Source of the DNA: Actinoplanes philippinensis
Lineage (GTDB): Bacteria; Actinomycetota; Actinomycetes; Mycobacteriales; Micromonosporaceae
Reading direction: 5' to 3'
Length of the DNA stretch: 64,000 nucleotides
NCBI RefSeq assembly: GCF_900113015.1
Contig: NZ_FONV01000010.1
Coordinates: 1 to 64,000 of the forward strand
The notes below the pieces were generated by a model. The model did no database searches. It saw only the letters and a program-made list of their open reading frames with translations, and had not been told where the DNA came from. Positions 1-9,544 of this stretch are shown here, one piece after another (position 1 is the first letter of the stretch; each line of letters begins with the position of its first letter). Made by a program: the position numbers and the translations under genes.

Positions 1-72
1 CTGCACGCCATGCTCCGCACCCGGACCCCCTACCAGCACAAACCGGCAGAGAACCTCGCCCTCGCCGCTTGA
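1..72 (+). pseudogene. C-terminal tail of a probable transposase (truncated by window edge)
   Basis: Frame 1 is open from the first base and ends at a TGA at 70-72. It gives a 23-residue tail containing LHAMLRTRTPYQ. Tails of this kind occur at the C-terminus of IS110-type transposases, so that is the tentative assignment. Only the tail is visible, so neither the family nor whether the gene is intact can be decided. It lies about 240 bases from a tRNA gene, a common landing area for mobile DNA. Confidence 0.35.
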
Positions 73-218
73 CAGAACCCATAGGGACACCCCCCCATCG
101 GCACGGCGCTTCCCGCCCGTTGAGGACATCAACGGCGACGACCGCACCGATCACAGTGGCCACTGGCCTTGCCGACGGCTCGCCGCCGGTCGAGATGGTA
201 TGAAACCACGAAAACGAC

Positions 219-247
219 TAAGGCACCGTCCTCATGGACGGTGCCTT
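219..247 (-). terminator. Intrinsic terminator downstream of tRNA-Ala
   Basis: A perfect 12-bp stem (AAGGCACCGTCC with GGACGGTGCCTT) closes a TCAT loop. Read on the minus strand it is followed by a T-containing tract, and it sits about 60 bases past the tRNA 3' end. Confidence 0.7.
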
Positions 248-307
248 ATCGACCGGTGGTCTCCCCCGTGCCACTCTCGCGGAACGGGTTTCAATTGGAC
301 CCACCTA

Positions 308-383
308 TGGTGGAGCTGAGGGGACTCGAACCCCTGACCCCCACACTGCCAGTGTGGTGCGCTACCAGCTGCGCCACAGCCCC
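308..383 (-). tRNA. tRNA-Ala (anticodon GGC)
   Basis: The minus strand folds as a complete cloverleaf. The acceptor stem GGGGCTG/CAGCTCC carries the G3:U70 wobble pair that identifies alanine tRNAs. The anticodon loop CTGGCAG gives anticodon GGC, the T arm contains GGTTCGAGTCC, and the discriminator is A73. The 3' CCA is encoded at 310-308. A terminator follows at 219-247. Confidence 0.95.
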
Positions 384-460
384 TTACCGTGTCCCCGGCG
401 TTTCCCCCGGGCACGCTGGAAATACTACACACCTCCGCGAGGGCCCTTGCGGCACCCCCC

Positions 461-1018
461 TCAGTTGAGGGAGACGTCCGGCGGGAAGTGGGCGACCGCG
501 GCAAGGATGTCGCCCTGCCGCCGGAGGACCATCGCCCAGAGATCGTCGGGGCGCTCCACGAACGGGTCGCCGGGCAGCGCGTCGAAGACGAACCAGGAGC
601 CGGACGCGATCTCCTCCTCCAGTTGCCCGGCCGACCAGCCGGAGTAGCCGGCGAAGACGCGGATGCCGGCGACACTCTCCCGCATGCGCTCCGGGTCGGC
701 GGAGAGGTCGAGGGTGCCGAGCGCGCCGCTGACCGGATGGAAACCGGACAATCGCCTCTTCACCTCCGGTTTGGTCCGGGCCAGGCAGATCGCCGACTCG
801 GGTTGCACCGGGCCGCCCTCGAAGAGGACCGCGGGGTCACCGGCGAGCTCGCCCCAGTTGCCGAGGACCTCGGCCACCGGGACCTCGGTCGCGCGGTTGA
901 GCACGACCCCCAGTGCGCCGCCCGTCTCGTGGGCCACCAGCAGCACGACCGTACGGTCGAAGTTGGGGTCCTTGAGGGTGGGCGTGGCGACGAGCAGCTG
1001 ACCGGTCATCGACTCCAC
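461..1018 (-). CDS. YqgE/AlgH family protein
   Basis: About 185 residues, the usual length of the YqgE/AlgH (UPF0301) family, whose biochemical role is not settled. The N-terminus GQLLVATPTLKDPNFDRTVV and the following VLLVAHETGGALGVVLNR are hallmark stretches; the GGPVQPES motif lies mid-protein. I chose the GTG at 1018 because GGAGG stands 7 bases before it. An ATG at 1009 gives a protein three residues shorter and is the alternative. It is divergent from the MTA phosphorylase gene. Confidence 0.88.
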   Translation of the reverse strand: MESMTGQLLVATPTLKDPNFDRTVVLLVAHETGGALGVVLNRATEVPVAEVLGNWGELAGDPAVLFEGGPVQPESAICLARTKPEVKRRLSGFHPVSGALGTLDLSADPERMRESVAGIRVFAGYSGWSAGQLEEEIASGSWFVFDALPGDPFVERPDDLWAMVLRRQGDILAAVAHFPPDVSLN

Positions 1019-1131
1019 CGACCGGCCTCCGATCCGCTGCTGCTCACCGAACACCTGATTACCGCCGTCCGCTCGACGTAGCCATGACTCGCACATTAGC
1101 TTGCGATTCCGGCCATGGATAAGGTCTGGAC

Positions 1132-1938
1132 ATGAACCCGCCACCTACGGCAGCAGAGATCGGCGTCATCGGCGGATCGGGGCTGTATGCGCTCCTCGAG
1201 AACGCCACCGAGCACGAGGTCGACACCCCGTACGGGCCGCCGTCGGACCGGATCACCGTGGCCGAGGTGGGTGGGCGCCGCGTGGCGTTCCTCCCGCGGC
1301 ACGGCCGTGACCACCGGTTTCCGCCGCACAAGATCCCCTATCGGGCCAATCTGTGGGCGCTGCGCTCGCTCGGCGTCCGGCAGATCATCGCGCCGTGCGC
1401 GGTGGGTGGCCTGCGTCCGGAGCTGGGGCCGGGCACCTTCGTGGTGCCGGACCAGCTGATCGACCGGACGAGTGGGCGTGAGCAGACGTTCTACGACTCG
1501 GGCGCGGTGCACGTGTCGTTCGCCGATCCGTACTGTCCGGTGGGCCGGGCCACCGTGCTGGATTCCGCCGAGCGGGTGAGCGCCGTCGACGGCGGGACCA
1601 TGATCGTGGTCGAGGGGCCACGCTTCTCGACCCGGGCCGAGTCTCGCTGGTTCACGTCGATCGGCGGCACGATCGTGAACATGACCGGTCATCCGGAGGC
1701 GGTCCTGGCTCGTGAGCTGGCGCTCTGCTACACGGCGATCGCCCTGGTCACCGACCTGGACGCGGGTGTCGAGGGCGATCACGGCGTCACGCAGGAGGAG
1801 GTGTTCTCGGTCTTCGCCGACAACACGGCCCGCCTTCGCGGGGTGCTCCTCGATGCGGTGGCCAAGCTCCCTGCCGAGCGTTCCTGTCCCTGCAAGGACG
1901 CCCTGGCGGGCATCAAACTGCCGATCAACCTCCCTTAG
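1132..1938 (+). CDS. mtnP: S-methyl-5'-thioadenosine phosphorylase (MTAP-like)
   Basis: A 268-residue purine nucleoside phosphorylase fold enzyme, expected to cleave methylthioadenosine (or methylthioinosine) with phosphate to release the base and methylthioribose-1-phosphate, in methionine salvage. Visible motifs are the N-terminal IGVIGGSGLY phosphate loop, FLPRHGRDHRFPPHKIPYRA, the VVEGPRFSTRAES segment and NMTGHPEAVLARE near the nucleoside site. Length is normal for the family. Adenosine- and inosine-type substrates cannot be separated by eye. The cytoplasmic gene stands alone and converges with the esterase gene over a shared hairpin. Confidence 0.9.
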   Translation: MNPPPTAAEIGVIGGSGLYALLENATEHEVDTPYGPPSDRITVAEVGGRRVAFLPRHGRDHRFPPHKIPYRANLWALRSLGVRQIIAPCAVGGLRPELGPGTFVVPDQLIDRTSGREQTFYDSGAVHVSFADPYCPVGRATVLDSAERVSAVDGGTMIVVEGPRFSTRAESRWFTSIGGTIVNMTGHPEAVLARELALCYTAIALVTDLDAGVEGDHGVTQEEVFSVFADNTARLRGVLLDAVAKLPAERSCPCKDALAGIKLPINLP

Positions 1939-1966
1939 CGGTACGGGCCACCCGCGGCCGTTGTGC

Positions 1967-2001
1967 GGGAGGAGGCCAGGTGGGGATACCGGCCTCCTCC
2001 C
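1967..2001. terminator. Bidirectional hairpin between convergent genes
   Basis: A perfect 11-bp stem (GGGAGGAGGCC with GGCCTCCTCCC) lies between the stops of the convergent MTA phosphorylase and esterase genes. There is no T run, as is common for actinobacterial terminators. Confidence 0.55.
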
Positions 2002-2008
2002 GGGCTGC

Positions 2009-3322
2009 TCAGACGACGGCGCAGGTGGCGCCGTTGAGGGTGAAGGCGGTGGGTTCGGCGGCGCTGCCGGTGTGGGTGGCCTGGAAGCCGAAGGTCTGTG
2101 ACGCTCCGGCGGCGACCGTGGCGTTGTAGGAGACGTTGGTGGCGGCGACGGTCCCGCTGGACGGGCTGACCGAGGCGTTCCAGGCGTTCGTCACGGTCTG
2201 CCCGGCCGGCAGGGTGAACCGGAGCGTCCAGCCGTTGATCGCGGCCGTGCCGGTGTTGGTGACGGTGACCGACGCCGTGAAGCCGGTGCTCCACGAGTTG
2301 ACGGTGTAGCCGACCCGGCAGGCGCCGGCCGGGCCGGGCGAGGACGGGCCCGGAGACGACGGGCCGGGCGAGGACGGGCCGGGCGACGACGGCGACGGCG
2401 TGGTGGTGTCGAGCCCGAGGAAGTGCACGGCGGCGGCCGCGTCGACCGGGAGGTTGTGGCTGACCCCGTTCAGGCTGATCGCCTCGACCGGGGCGGTGTC
2501 GCCGGTTCCGCCGTACCGGGTCCGGGTGTATCCGCTCTTCGGGGTGTCGGTGAACGACGGCGTCTGGCTGAGGCCGTGCACGTTGGTCCACTGGTCGATC
2601 TGCTCACCGAAGTTCGGGTAGCGCAGCACCTCGTCGTTGGTGCCGTGCCAGGTCTGCATGCGCGGGCGGCGGCCGGTGTATGCGGGGTAGGCGTTGCGGA
2701 CCAGGTCGCCCCACTGCTGCGGGGTCTTCGTGACCAGGCCGTTGGCGCAGTCGCTGTTCCACTCGGAGCCGTTGGTGGTGGCGAAGCAGCCGAACGGCAC
2801 CCCGGCGAAGGCCGATCCCGCGCTGAAGACGTCGGGGTAGAGGCCGAGCAGCACGTTCGTCATCATCGCGCCGCTGGAGACGCCGGTCGCGACGATCTTG
2901 TCAGCGTCGACGGGGTAGCGGGCCCGCACGTAGTCGATCATCGACTTGATGCCGACCGGGTCGCTGCCGCCGCCGCGGGTCAGCGCCTGCGGGGAGGCGA
3001 CGTCGAAGCACTGGCTGCTCCGGGTCACCGACGGGTAGATGACGATGTAGCCGTACCGGTCGGCCAGCGCGGCGAACTGCGACCCGCTGTAGAAGGCCGG
3101 CCCGGTGCCGGTGCAGTAGTGGACGGCCACGAGCAGACCCGGCCGGGGCGCCGGGTTGTCCGGGACGTAGAGGTACATCCGCAGGTTGCTGGGGTTCGCA
3201 CCGAAGCCGGTGACCTCGGTCAGCGCGGCCGCGGAGGCGGGTGGCGGCAGGACTACGGCGGCCACCGCCGTCGCCGCCAGCATGGTGATGGCGGCGAGCA
3301 GGGCCTTCACTTTCGATCTCAT
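2009..3322 (-). CDS. Secreted PHB-depolymerase-family esterase with C-terminal CBM2
   Basis: 437 residues. A signal peptide (MRSKVKALLAA to PASAAA) leads into an alpha/beta-hydrolase domain of the esterase/PHB-depolymerase (CE1-like) type. The nucleophile elbow is GVSSG at residues 147-151 (Ser149); the acid is probably in WHGTNDEV and the histidine in NGVSHNLP. A Pro-Ser linker of repeated SSPGP follows, then a family 2 carbohydrate-binding module with flanking cysteines. It probably deacetylates or deferuloylates plant cell-wall polysaccharide outside the cell. The ATG at 3322 was chosen because AAGGAA precedes it and the signal peptide starts there. Substrate specificity cannot be read from sequence. 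Confidence 0.87.
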   Translation of the reverse strand: MRSKVKALLAAITMLAATAVAAVVLPPPASAAALTEVTGFGANPSNLRMYLYVPDNPAPRPGLLVAVHYCTGTGPAFYSGSQFAALADRYGYIVIYPSVTRSSQCFDVASPQALTRGGGSDPVGIKSMIDYVRARYPVDADKIVATGVSSGAMMTNVLLGLYPDVFSAGSAFAGVPFGCFATTNGSEWNSDCANGLVTKTPQQWGDLVRNAYPAYTGRRPRMQTWHGTNDEVLRYPNFGEQIDQWTNVHGLSQTPSFTDTPKSGYTRTRYGGTGDTAPVEAISLNGVSHNLPVDAAAAVHFLGLDTTTPSPSSPGPSSPGPSSPGPSSPGPAGACRVGYTVNSWSTGFTASVTVTNTGTAAINGWTLRFTLPAGQTVTNAWNASVSPSSGTVAATNVSYNATVAAGASQTFGFQATHTGSAAEPTAFTLNGATCAVV

Positions 3323-3575
3323 GGGGGATTCCTTGCGGGGATCGTGGGGACGGGCCGCTCCGGCATCGGGGCCGCGACTCTCCCCACCTCGCCCCCGATC
3401 CGAAAGCATCGACAAGTATGTATTGGTGGCGTGGGTCACGCCAGTCCGTCCCACCGCCGGGACATCTCGCACCCGGGCCCTCCGCGTATGATCCGACCCA
3501 CTTCACTGCACAGCGATCTGCCGGTGAACCGTCCTACCCCCAGAGGACGATCCATGGCTGTCGAAGGGACCCCCG

Positions 3576-4268
3576 GTGACTCGACCGCAACGTTTCCAGG
3601 CCGTCGGCGCGCGCGTCGCGTCGGTGACGCTGCTGCTGGCCGGCGCGGCCGGCGGCTTCCACCTGGCGCAGCAGAGCGACGCTCGCGAGCGGTCGGCCGC
3701 CGACGCGCGGCAGGCGGTGCTCGCCGCCGAGCAGGCCACGGTCCAGCGCGAGGCGAAACACGCCGCGGACCGGGCGGCCCGCGCCGAGTCGGAGCGCACC
3801 GCCGCCCAGAAGGCCTCGACGATGGCCAAGTCGGCCGCGGCGGACGCGCGCAAGCTCGACGCCGCGCAGAAGAAGGACACCGAGAAGAAGAAAGAGGCGG
3901 CCAGGCAGGCGGCCCAGGTCGGCCCGGTGCCCTACAACGGCACGATCCCGGCCGCGTGCCAGAGCTTCAGCGGCAGCCGGGAGATCGGCTGCGCCCTGAT
4001 GATCAAAGCCGGGTTCGACGCCGACGAGTTCTCCTGCCTGAACAAGCTGTGGGATCACGAGAGCGGCTGGAACTACAAGGCCACCAACCGCAGCTCCGGC
4101 GCCTACGGCATCCCCCAGGCGTATCCGGGATCCAAGATGGGGACGGTCGCCGCCGACTGGCGGATCAACCCGGCCACCCAGATCATCTGGGGTCTCGGCT
4201 ACATCAAGGGCCGCTACGACTCCCCCTGCGGCGCCTGGAACCACTTCCAGAGCGCCGGCTCCTACTGA
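3576..4268 (+). CDS. Lytic-transglycosylase-like secreted protein with coiled coil
   Basis: 230 residues. An N-terminal hydrophobic segment (residues 10-28) serves as signal or anchor. An Ala/Lys/Glu/Arg-rich charged coiled coil (about 30-115) follows. The C-terminal domain (about 120-230) contains LWDHESGWNYKATNRSSGAY and GIPQAYPG, the Glu-containing motif of SLT/aggregation-promoting-factor-type muralytic domains. It probably cleaves peptidoglycan glycan strands at the cell surface. The GTG start is supported by GAAGGGA just upstream. A single-copy gene convergent with the large repeat protein. Confidence 0.8.
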   Translation: MTRPQRFQAVGARVASVTLLLAGAAGGFHLAQQSDARERSAADARQAVLAAEQATVQREAKHAADRAARAESERTAAQKASTMAKSAAADARKLDAAQKKDTEKKKEAARQAAQVGPVPYNGTIPAACQSFSGSREIGCALMIKAGFDADEFSCLNKLWDHESGWNYKATNRSSGAYGIPQAYPGSKMGTVAADWRINPATQIIWGLGYIKGRYDSPCGAWNHFQSAGSY

Positions 4269-4275
4269 GGGGACG

Positions 4276-6654
4276 TCAGCCGAGCGTCACGGTCACCCGC
4301 TTCGTGCCCGAGGCCGGCAGGTTGACCCGCTTCGCGTCGTCCCGGCTGGTCGCACGGTCGTACCACCCGGTCTTGACGGTGTTGCCCTGACCGGTGGCGA
4401 TCCAGCTGATCCTGACCGGCTGGCCGCCGATCACCGGCATGCGGTACGTCCCGCCGGGGCCCTGGCCGGAGCTGTCGAAGTCCGCCATCTGGTCGCCGGT
4501 GACCGCGTTGGTCACGGTGAGCCGCCAGCCGTCGGCGGGCAGCCCGGCCGGGACGACCACCTTGCCGGCCAGTGTGGCGCCGGTGGCCAGCGTGATGTCG
4601 TAGGTCGCCGTGGCGCCCGCGGTGACCGGGATGGCCGCCGCCGTGAACCGGTCGCCGACGTTGCCGGACCACTGGCGCGGGTGGCCGGGCGCGGTGAACG
4701 ACAGCGGCCAGGCATACGGGCCGAGCTTGCCGATCGTGTACCGGCCCCGGTCGTCGGTGTGCACGCTGTGGATCGGCCCGGGCCCGAAGCCCCAGGCGGT
4801 GAGGGAGACGTCGGCGTCCTCGATCGGAGCGCCGTCGGCGCCCTCGACCACGCCGGTGATCGATCCGGCCCGGTCGAGCAGCACGGGCGGGGCCGGCACG
4901 GTCCGGTCGGCCTCGACCACGATCCGGGCCGCCGCCTTCTGGTCGCCGGTGCCGCCGGTTCGCCCGACCCACTGGTGCCCGTACTCGTCCGGCGCGACGG
5001 CGAACGCCTCGTAGGTTCCGGGGGCGAGCGCGGCGCTGGTCGACGTGCCCTGTGACCCGGTGCAGTCGCCGTACCCGTCGGGCAGGCCGCCACCGCCGAT
5101 CGTCGTCAGGACGAAGCAGGTCTCGGGGGCCGGCCGTCCGGTGGCGCGGTCGGTGACGGCGAACGACACCTTGCCGCCCTTGGCCAGCGGCACCGTGATG
5201 GTGGCGGTCTCTCCGGTGACCAGGGTGACCGGATTGCCACGGTCACGCAGGAAGTAGGTGTCCTCCCCCGGCACGACATCGACCAGGGCGGCTCCCGGCG
5301 TCACGTCGGCCACGGTGGCCGTCCCGCCGACCGCACAGCCCTGGTCGAACCCGCCGGACGCCTCCACCTGCACACAGAAGTCGGTCACCGGTGCGCCGGT
5401 GACCTCGTCGACGGCCCGCACGGCGAGCGTCGCGCCGGTCAGCCACGTGTCGTCCACGACGACCTGCGCACCACCCTCGACGGTGATCACCGCGGCGTCG
5501 CCGGAGTTGCTCCTGCCGTGCGCCCACTGGGTCCGCGAGCCGGAGGGATTGGTGAACGAGACGCGGTAGTCGCTCGGGAACACGTCGTCGACCCGCCAGC
5601 TGCCGTCGGCGGTGGTCGTCGCGCCGTACCCGTGCTCGTCGTCGGTCGACGTGACGGAGACCTGGAAGTCCGCCTTGCCCGTGCCGTCCGGGCCGGTCAG
5701 CCGCCCGGACACGGACGCCGGCTTCAGCACCGCGTCGTCGGCGACGACGGTCTGCCCGGCCGCGACGGTGTGCACCGTGGCCCTGGACCGGTCGACGGCC
5801 CCCGGGATGTACTGCTCCGCCCCGTTGGGGTCGGCCTGGAAGCCGAGAACGTAGCCGCCCGGCAGGACCGGGAACGCGTAGGTCCCGTCGTCGCCGGTGT
5901 AGCCGCCGTGAATGCGCCGGTCACCCGAATACAGCAGGACCTCGGCCCAGGCCAGGGGGCTGCCGTCGACAGCGCTGAGGCGGCCGCGGAAGGTCCCGGT
6001 CGGCAGCAGGGCCTCGTCGACCGCGACGGTCGCCCCGGCCGCCACGCTCACCCGGCCGGCCTCGTCCTCGCTGGTCGCCCGGGGCGCCCACTGCTTGGCG
6101 GCGTCCGGCCCGAACCCGACGTGGTGATCGCCCGCCCAGACGGTGAGCCGGTACTTCCCGGCGTCGTCGGTGTAGGTCGAGGCGCGCGAGTCGTCGGCGA
6201 GATCACGGACGTCGACCGGGATCCAGGCGGCCGGCGAGCCGTCGGGCCCGGTGACGGCACCCTCGATCACACCGGTGGGACGCCGCCGCTCGTCGACGGT
6301 GAGCGTCCCGCCGGCCGGGACCTGGTAGACCTGCCCGGTCTCCTGGCTGAGCGCTCCCGGGGCCCACTGCAGCAGCGACTCCGTCTGGAACGACAGCTTC
6401 ACCGGGCCCTGCGGCACATCGGTGAGGCGGTAGCGGCCGGTGGCGTCGGTGCCGGTCCCGGCGAGGTAGGAGCCGTCCTCGGCGCCCCAGGCCACCACCC
6501 AGGCGTCGGCGATCGGCGCTCCGGCGTGATCGGTGAAGACCCCCTCGACGGCTCCGGCGCCCGCAGCGGCCGCCGCGGGAGCGGTCAGCCCTCCCGCCAG
6601 CAGGAGCCCGGCCGTGAGCACGCCACCCAGCCGTACGAGAAGAGATCTGATCAC
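4276..6654 (-). CDS. Large secreted protein with carboxypeptidase-regulatory-like repeats
   Basis: About 792 residues. A signal peptide ends near APAAAAAGAGA. The body is built from beta-sandwich units of 80-100 residues in the carboxypeptidase regulatory / Cna-B-like style. The recurring pattern is G.V.G..G.P...A.V......G.......TD..GRY....V..G.Y.L.F, for example DATGRYRLTDVPQG and DDRGRYTIGKLGP. No catalytic domain or LPXTG anchor is seen. Such repeats usually act as extracellular adhesion or spacer modules. Start choice is uncertain; the GTG at 6654 fits the signal peptide, while an upstream start at 6705 is also open. Function unknown. Confidence 0.75.
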   Translation of the reverse strand: MIRSLLVRLGGVLTAGLLLAGGLTAPAAAAAGAGAVEGVFTDHAGAPIADAWVVAWGAEDGSYLAGTGTDATGRYRLTDVPQGPVKLSFQTESLLQWAPGALSQETGQVYQVPAGGTLTVDERRRPTGVIEGAVTGPDGSPAAWIPVDVRDLADDSRASTYTDDAGKYRLTVWAGDHHVGFGPDAAKQWAPRATSEDEAGRVSVAAGATVAVDEALLPTGTFRGRLSAVDGSPLAWAEVLLYSGDRRIHGGYTGDDGTYAFPVLPGGYVLGFQADPNGAEQYIPGAVDRSRATVHTVAAGQTVVADDAVLKPASVSGRLTGPDGTGKADFQVSVTSTDDEHGYGATTTADGSWRVDDVFPSDYRVSFTNPSGSRTQWAHGRSNSGDAAVITVEGGAQVVVDDTWLTGATLAVRAVDEVTGAPVTDFCVQVEASGGFDQGCAVGGTATVADVTPGAALVDVVPGEDTYFLRDRGNPVTLVTGETATITVPLAKGGKVSFAVTDRATGRPAPETCFVLTTIGGGGLPDGYGDCTGSQGTSTSAALAPGTYEAFAVAPDEYGHQWVGRTGGTGDQKAAARIVVEADRTVPAPPVLLDRAGSITGVVEGADGAPIEDADVSLTAWGFGPGPIHSVHTDDRGRYTIGKLGPYAWPLSFTAPGHPRQWSGNVGDRFTAAAIPVTAGATATYDITLATGATLAGKVVVPAGLPADGWRLTVTNAVTGDQMADFDSSGQGPGGTYRMPVIGGQPVRISWIATGQGNTVKTGWYDRATSRDDAKRVNLPASGTKRVTVTLG

Positions 6655-6854
6655 GACAAGCCCCCATGGCGGTGACAGAGAACACGACCTATGTCGATGC
6701 TTCACATCGCCCGCAGCATAGAGGAGTTCACTGAGGATTCCGGTCCGTCCGGCCGGGACGAGGGCCGTCGGGGGTCTTCCGGGGGTCTTTCGGGCAGGAG
6801 GGCACGGTGCGGTTCCGCGGACCGGCAGAACCGCGCCCGTGCCGTCTCAGCCGC

Positions 6855-7844
6855 TCACACGGCAGCCGTGACCTGGGCGATCGGCTGCGTCCGCTGGTGG
6901 ACGATGCCACCGCGCTTCCCGGCGGCCTCGAACCAGTCGATCGTCGCCCGCAGGCCGAAATCGAGAGCGGAGTCGCCCGCCCCGGGCATCAGCGTCCGCA
7001 GCCGGCTGTTGTCGGCCTGCGAGTCCCGTACGTCGCCGATCCGGGACCTGGTGAACTGGATGTCGATCGGCCGCCCGAGGAAGAACTCGATCTTCTTGGC
7101 CAGGTCGACGATCGTCGTCCGCGTGCCGAAGGCCAGGTTCACCGGCGACGGGCTCGACACCCCGTTCAGAGCAGCGTCGGCGAGGACCGACACCAGCGAG
7201 CCGACATAGGTGAAGTCCCTGGTCTGGCTCCCGTCACCGTGGATGATCAGCGGCCTGCCGTGGAGCGCCGCGTCGATGAAGGACGGGATGACCGCCGCAT
7301 ACGGGTGGTCCGGCGACTGGAGCGGGCCGTAGACGTTGAAGAACCGGAAGGCGACGACCGGGAAGTGGTACGTCGACGCGTACGCCAGCGCGTAGGACTC
7401 GGCCGCGAGCTTGTTGGCCGCGTACGGGCTCACCGGAGCGGCGGCGTCGTCCTCGCTGATGGGCAGCTTCCGCGTCTGGCCGTACACCGCCGACGAGGAG
7501 GCGAAGACGAATGGCTTCTGAAACTTCCGGCAGGCCTCCAGGATCCCGACGGTGCCGTTCACGTTGACCTCGTGGCTCCACATCGGATCCATGATGGAGC
7601 TGGGCACCGAGGGCTGCGCCGCCAGGTGGACGACCGCGTCGCTGCGGCCGACCAGGTCCCAGACGGTGTCACGGTGGAGGATGGTGTCCCTGATCACCTC
7701 GACGGGGAGCGACTCGACGTTGGAGATGTTCCCCGTACTGAAATCGTCGAGAACCGTGACGCTTTCCACGCCGGGCCTCACGAGGAGTTCGCCGCACAGG
7801 TTCGCACCGATGAAGCCGGCTCCACCGGTTACCAGAATTCTCAT
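6855..7844 (-). CDS. NAD-dependent epimerase/dehydratase (UDP-glucose 4-epimerase-like)
   Basis: 329 residues, extended short-chain dehydrogenase. The Rossmann glycine motif TGGAGFIG is at residues 6-13, the catalytic serine region is ASSSAVYG and the YxxxK pair is YAANK. VYGPLQSPDHPYAAVIPSFI and HGDGSQTRDFTYV are typical of nucleotide-sugar epimerases. It should interconvert nucleotide sugars for the adjacent glycan locus in the cytoplasm. The exact sugar cannot be assigned. It is transcribed alone on the minus strand, and the conserved upstream element at 7905-7968 lies 60-125 bases before its ATG. Confidence 0.87.
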   Translation of the reverse strand: MRILVTGGAGFIGANLCGELLVRPGVESVTVLDDFSTGNISNVESLPVEVIRDTILHRDTVWDLVGRSDAVVHLAAQPSVPSSIMDPMWSHEVNVNGTVGILEACRKFQKPFVFASSSAVYGQTRKLPISEDDAAAPVSPYAANKLAAESYALAYASTYHFPVVAFRFFNVYGPLQSPDHPYAAVIPSFIDAALHGRPLIIHGDGSQTRDFTYVGSLVSVLADAALNGVSSPSPVNLAFGTRTTIVDLAKKIEFFLGRPIDIQFTRSRIGDVRDSQADNSRLRTLMPGAGDSALDFGLRATIDWFEAAGKRGGIVHQRTQPIAQVTAAV

Positions 7845-7904
7845 GTTTGCATCTCGCCCAATTATTTGAGATCGAATTTGACGCTCTACTCAGATTCACG
7901 ACCA

Positions 7905-7968
7905 CTCACGAATGATCGACGTCAACGTTATACAACGAGGCCCCGACAGGCCGGTGGCGGACGATTCG
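7905..7968 (-). promoter_or_regulatory. Conserved upstream element, copy A
   Basis: This 64-base stretch matches 18128-18191 at roughly four of five bases and, read on the minus strand, also matches 9545-9600. The core on the minus strand is GCCTCGTTGTATAACG followed by TTGACGTCGATC. It sits just upstream of the epimerase start. Function is inferred to be a shared promoter or operator. Confidence 0.5.
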
Positions 7969-8099
7969 ACCAACCTGCGCGGGAGGCTGGAATTCACCGG
8001 AGAGAGCTAATCCGGTCAGCCGCCGCAGATGAGGCCACCGGTCACAAGACAAAGGCGTTCAGCCGACGGCGCCGGTCACCCGGACACCTGAAAGGCCGC

Positions 8100-9242
8100 T
8101 CACACACGCGCGGATCTCGCCACGACGACGTCCGTCAGAACGGCTTCCAGCCGCATCACGGTACGGGCGACGCTGTAGTCCTCGATGGCCCGGCGAGCCC
8201 GCCGGGCCAGGTCGTCGCGCCCGGCTTCGTCGCGGAGCAGGCGTTCGATCGAGGCGGCGAACTCCTCCGCGTCATCGGCGAGCAGGCAGGGGACGTCGAA
8301 CCGTGCGGCGGCCCACGAGGTCGCGACCACGGCCGCGCCGCTGGACGCGGCCTCCAGCAGCTTGTTCGGGGAGCCCGTCCCGAGGGCGCGCAGCGGCACC
8401 ACGGCGACCCGTGCCCGGGCCAGGTAGCCGGCGAGGCTCGGGACGTCGGAGGCGATCTCCACCCCGGCCAGCCGGAGCCGCGCGGCGCCCCGGCCGACCA
8501 CCATCACCCGGGCGCCCGGGCGACGCCGCCGGAGGGCCGGGGCGATCTCCTCCGCGAGCCATTCCGCCGCGACCCGGTTGGGCGGATAGGCCATGTCACC
8601 GGTGAAGATGACATCGATGTCGCGGTCCGCCCCGCCGGTTTCGGCGACCGTCCCGTCCCAGGCCGCGGGGATGACCGTGACCGCCGGCCGGGACGGCAGC
8701 TCGCCGGCGTCCTCCCGGGCCGTCACCACCTGCGCGTCGGCCCATCCGGCGGCGCGACGCTCGTACCGTGCCAGCGCCTGTGCCTCCCGGCGGGCGGCAA
8801 GGCGGCGCAGCGGCGACTCGGGGCCGTCACCACGTCGCCGCATGTTCAGGCTGAGCGCGTCGACGTGGTCCAGGACCGTGGGGATCCCCAGCGGACCCCT
8901 GATCGATCGCACCGTGACGGCCAGCGCCACGTCGTGGCCGGGCGCGAGCGCGAGGACGCTCGCCCACGAGGCTCTGGGCATCATCCACCCGACCTGCCCG
9001 GGCCGGCCGCGCAGCGCCGCCCCGCCGGCCCCGAGCACACGCGCCGGCGCCCGGGCGGGCCGGACCTCCACGACGGCGTGCTCACGCAGCGCGGCCTCGG
9101 CCCTGGCGGACGGCGGCGGAGCGGGCGTGACCACGGTGACGTCGTGGCGGGACGCGAGCTCCCGGACGAAGGCGAAGGCGCGCAGCGCGTCACCCTTGCC
9201 ACCCGCCTCGGGGAAACGGCAGGCCACCACCAGAATCCTCAT
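8100..9242 (-). CDS. Glycosyltransferase, GT4-like
   Basis: 380 residues with a GT-B layout. The N-terminus MRILVVACRFPEAGGKGDAL is the usual start of family 4 enzymes. The C-terminal nucleotide-sugar domain carries DVIFTGDMAYPPN, then PLRALGTGSPNKLLEAASSG, where the Glu of the EX7E-type motif lies. Expected to add a sugar to the lipid-linked repeat unit on the cytoplasmic face of the membrane. Donor and acceptor are unknown. The gene is monocistronic and divergent from the next glycosyltransferase over a 398-base gap. Confidence 0.82.
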   Translation of the reverse strand: MRILVVACRFPEAGGKGDALRAFAFVRELASRHDVTVVTPAPPPSARAEAALREHAVVEVRPARAPARVLGAGGAALRGRPGQVGWMMPRASWASVLALAPGHDVALAVTVRSIRGPLGIPTVLDHVDALSLNMRRRGDGPESPLRRLAARREAQALARYERRAAGWADAQVVTAREDAGELPSRPAVTVIPAAWDGTVAETGGADRDIDVIFTGDMAYPPNRVAAEWLAEEIAPALRRRRPGARVMVVGRGAARLRLAGVEIASDVPSLAGYLARARVAVVPLRALGTGSPNKLLEAASSGAAVVATSWAAARFDVPCLLADDAEEFAASIERLLRDEAGRDDLARRARRAIEDYSVARTVMRLEAVLTDVVVARSARV

Positions 9243-9544
9243 CGAGTCGCCACACCACTGATCTGAGGCATGTCATCCTTTGCTCTCTACGCAACCACCG
9301 CACCAGATGTGCGATGCCGGAAAGGGAAACCGCGGAAGCGAAAGCCGCGCCGGTCTGCGGGATCGCCACACTGTTCCATTGAAATAGGAAACGAGGAACG
9401 CGCCCGGTAATTATTCACCCGGACGGAAAGTGGCCCGTACATGGCCTGTCGTACCGCCGGCGCACGGCACCCGAATGATCGGACTAACTCGCACCGGTGA
9501 ATTCCGGGGCCGCACCCGGGCCGGCCGTATTTACTCCGGATTTC

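Noticed and set aside
308..383. Duplicate attachment site of the ssrA island at tRNA-Ala
   Set aside because: The tRNA-Ala 3' end and the tmRNA 3' end differ throughout the T arm and acceptor stem; similarity is only that of alanine-type RNAs.
2423..4390. Long plus-strand frame over the esterase gene
   Set aside because: Shadow of the minus-strand esterase; low-complexity Arg/Gly/Ala translation without any domain.
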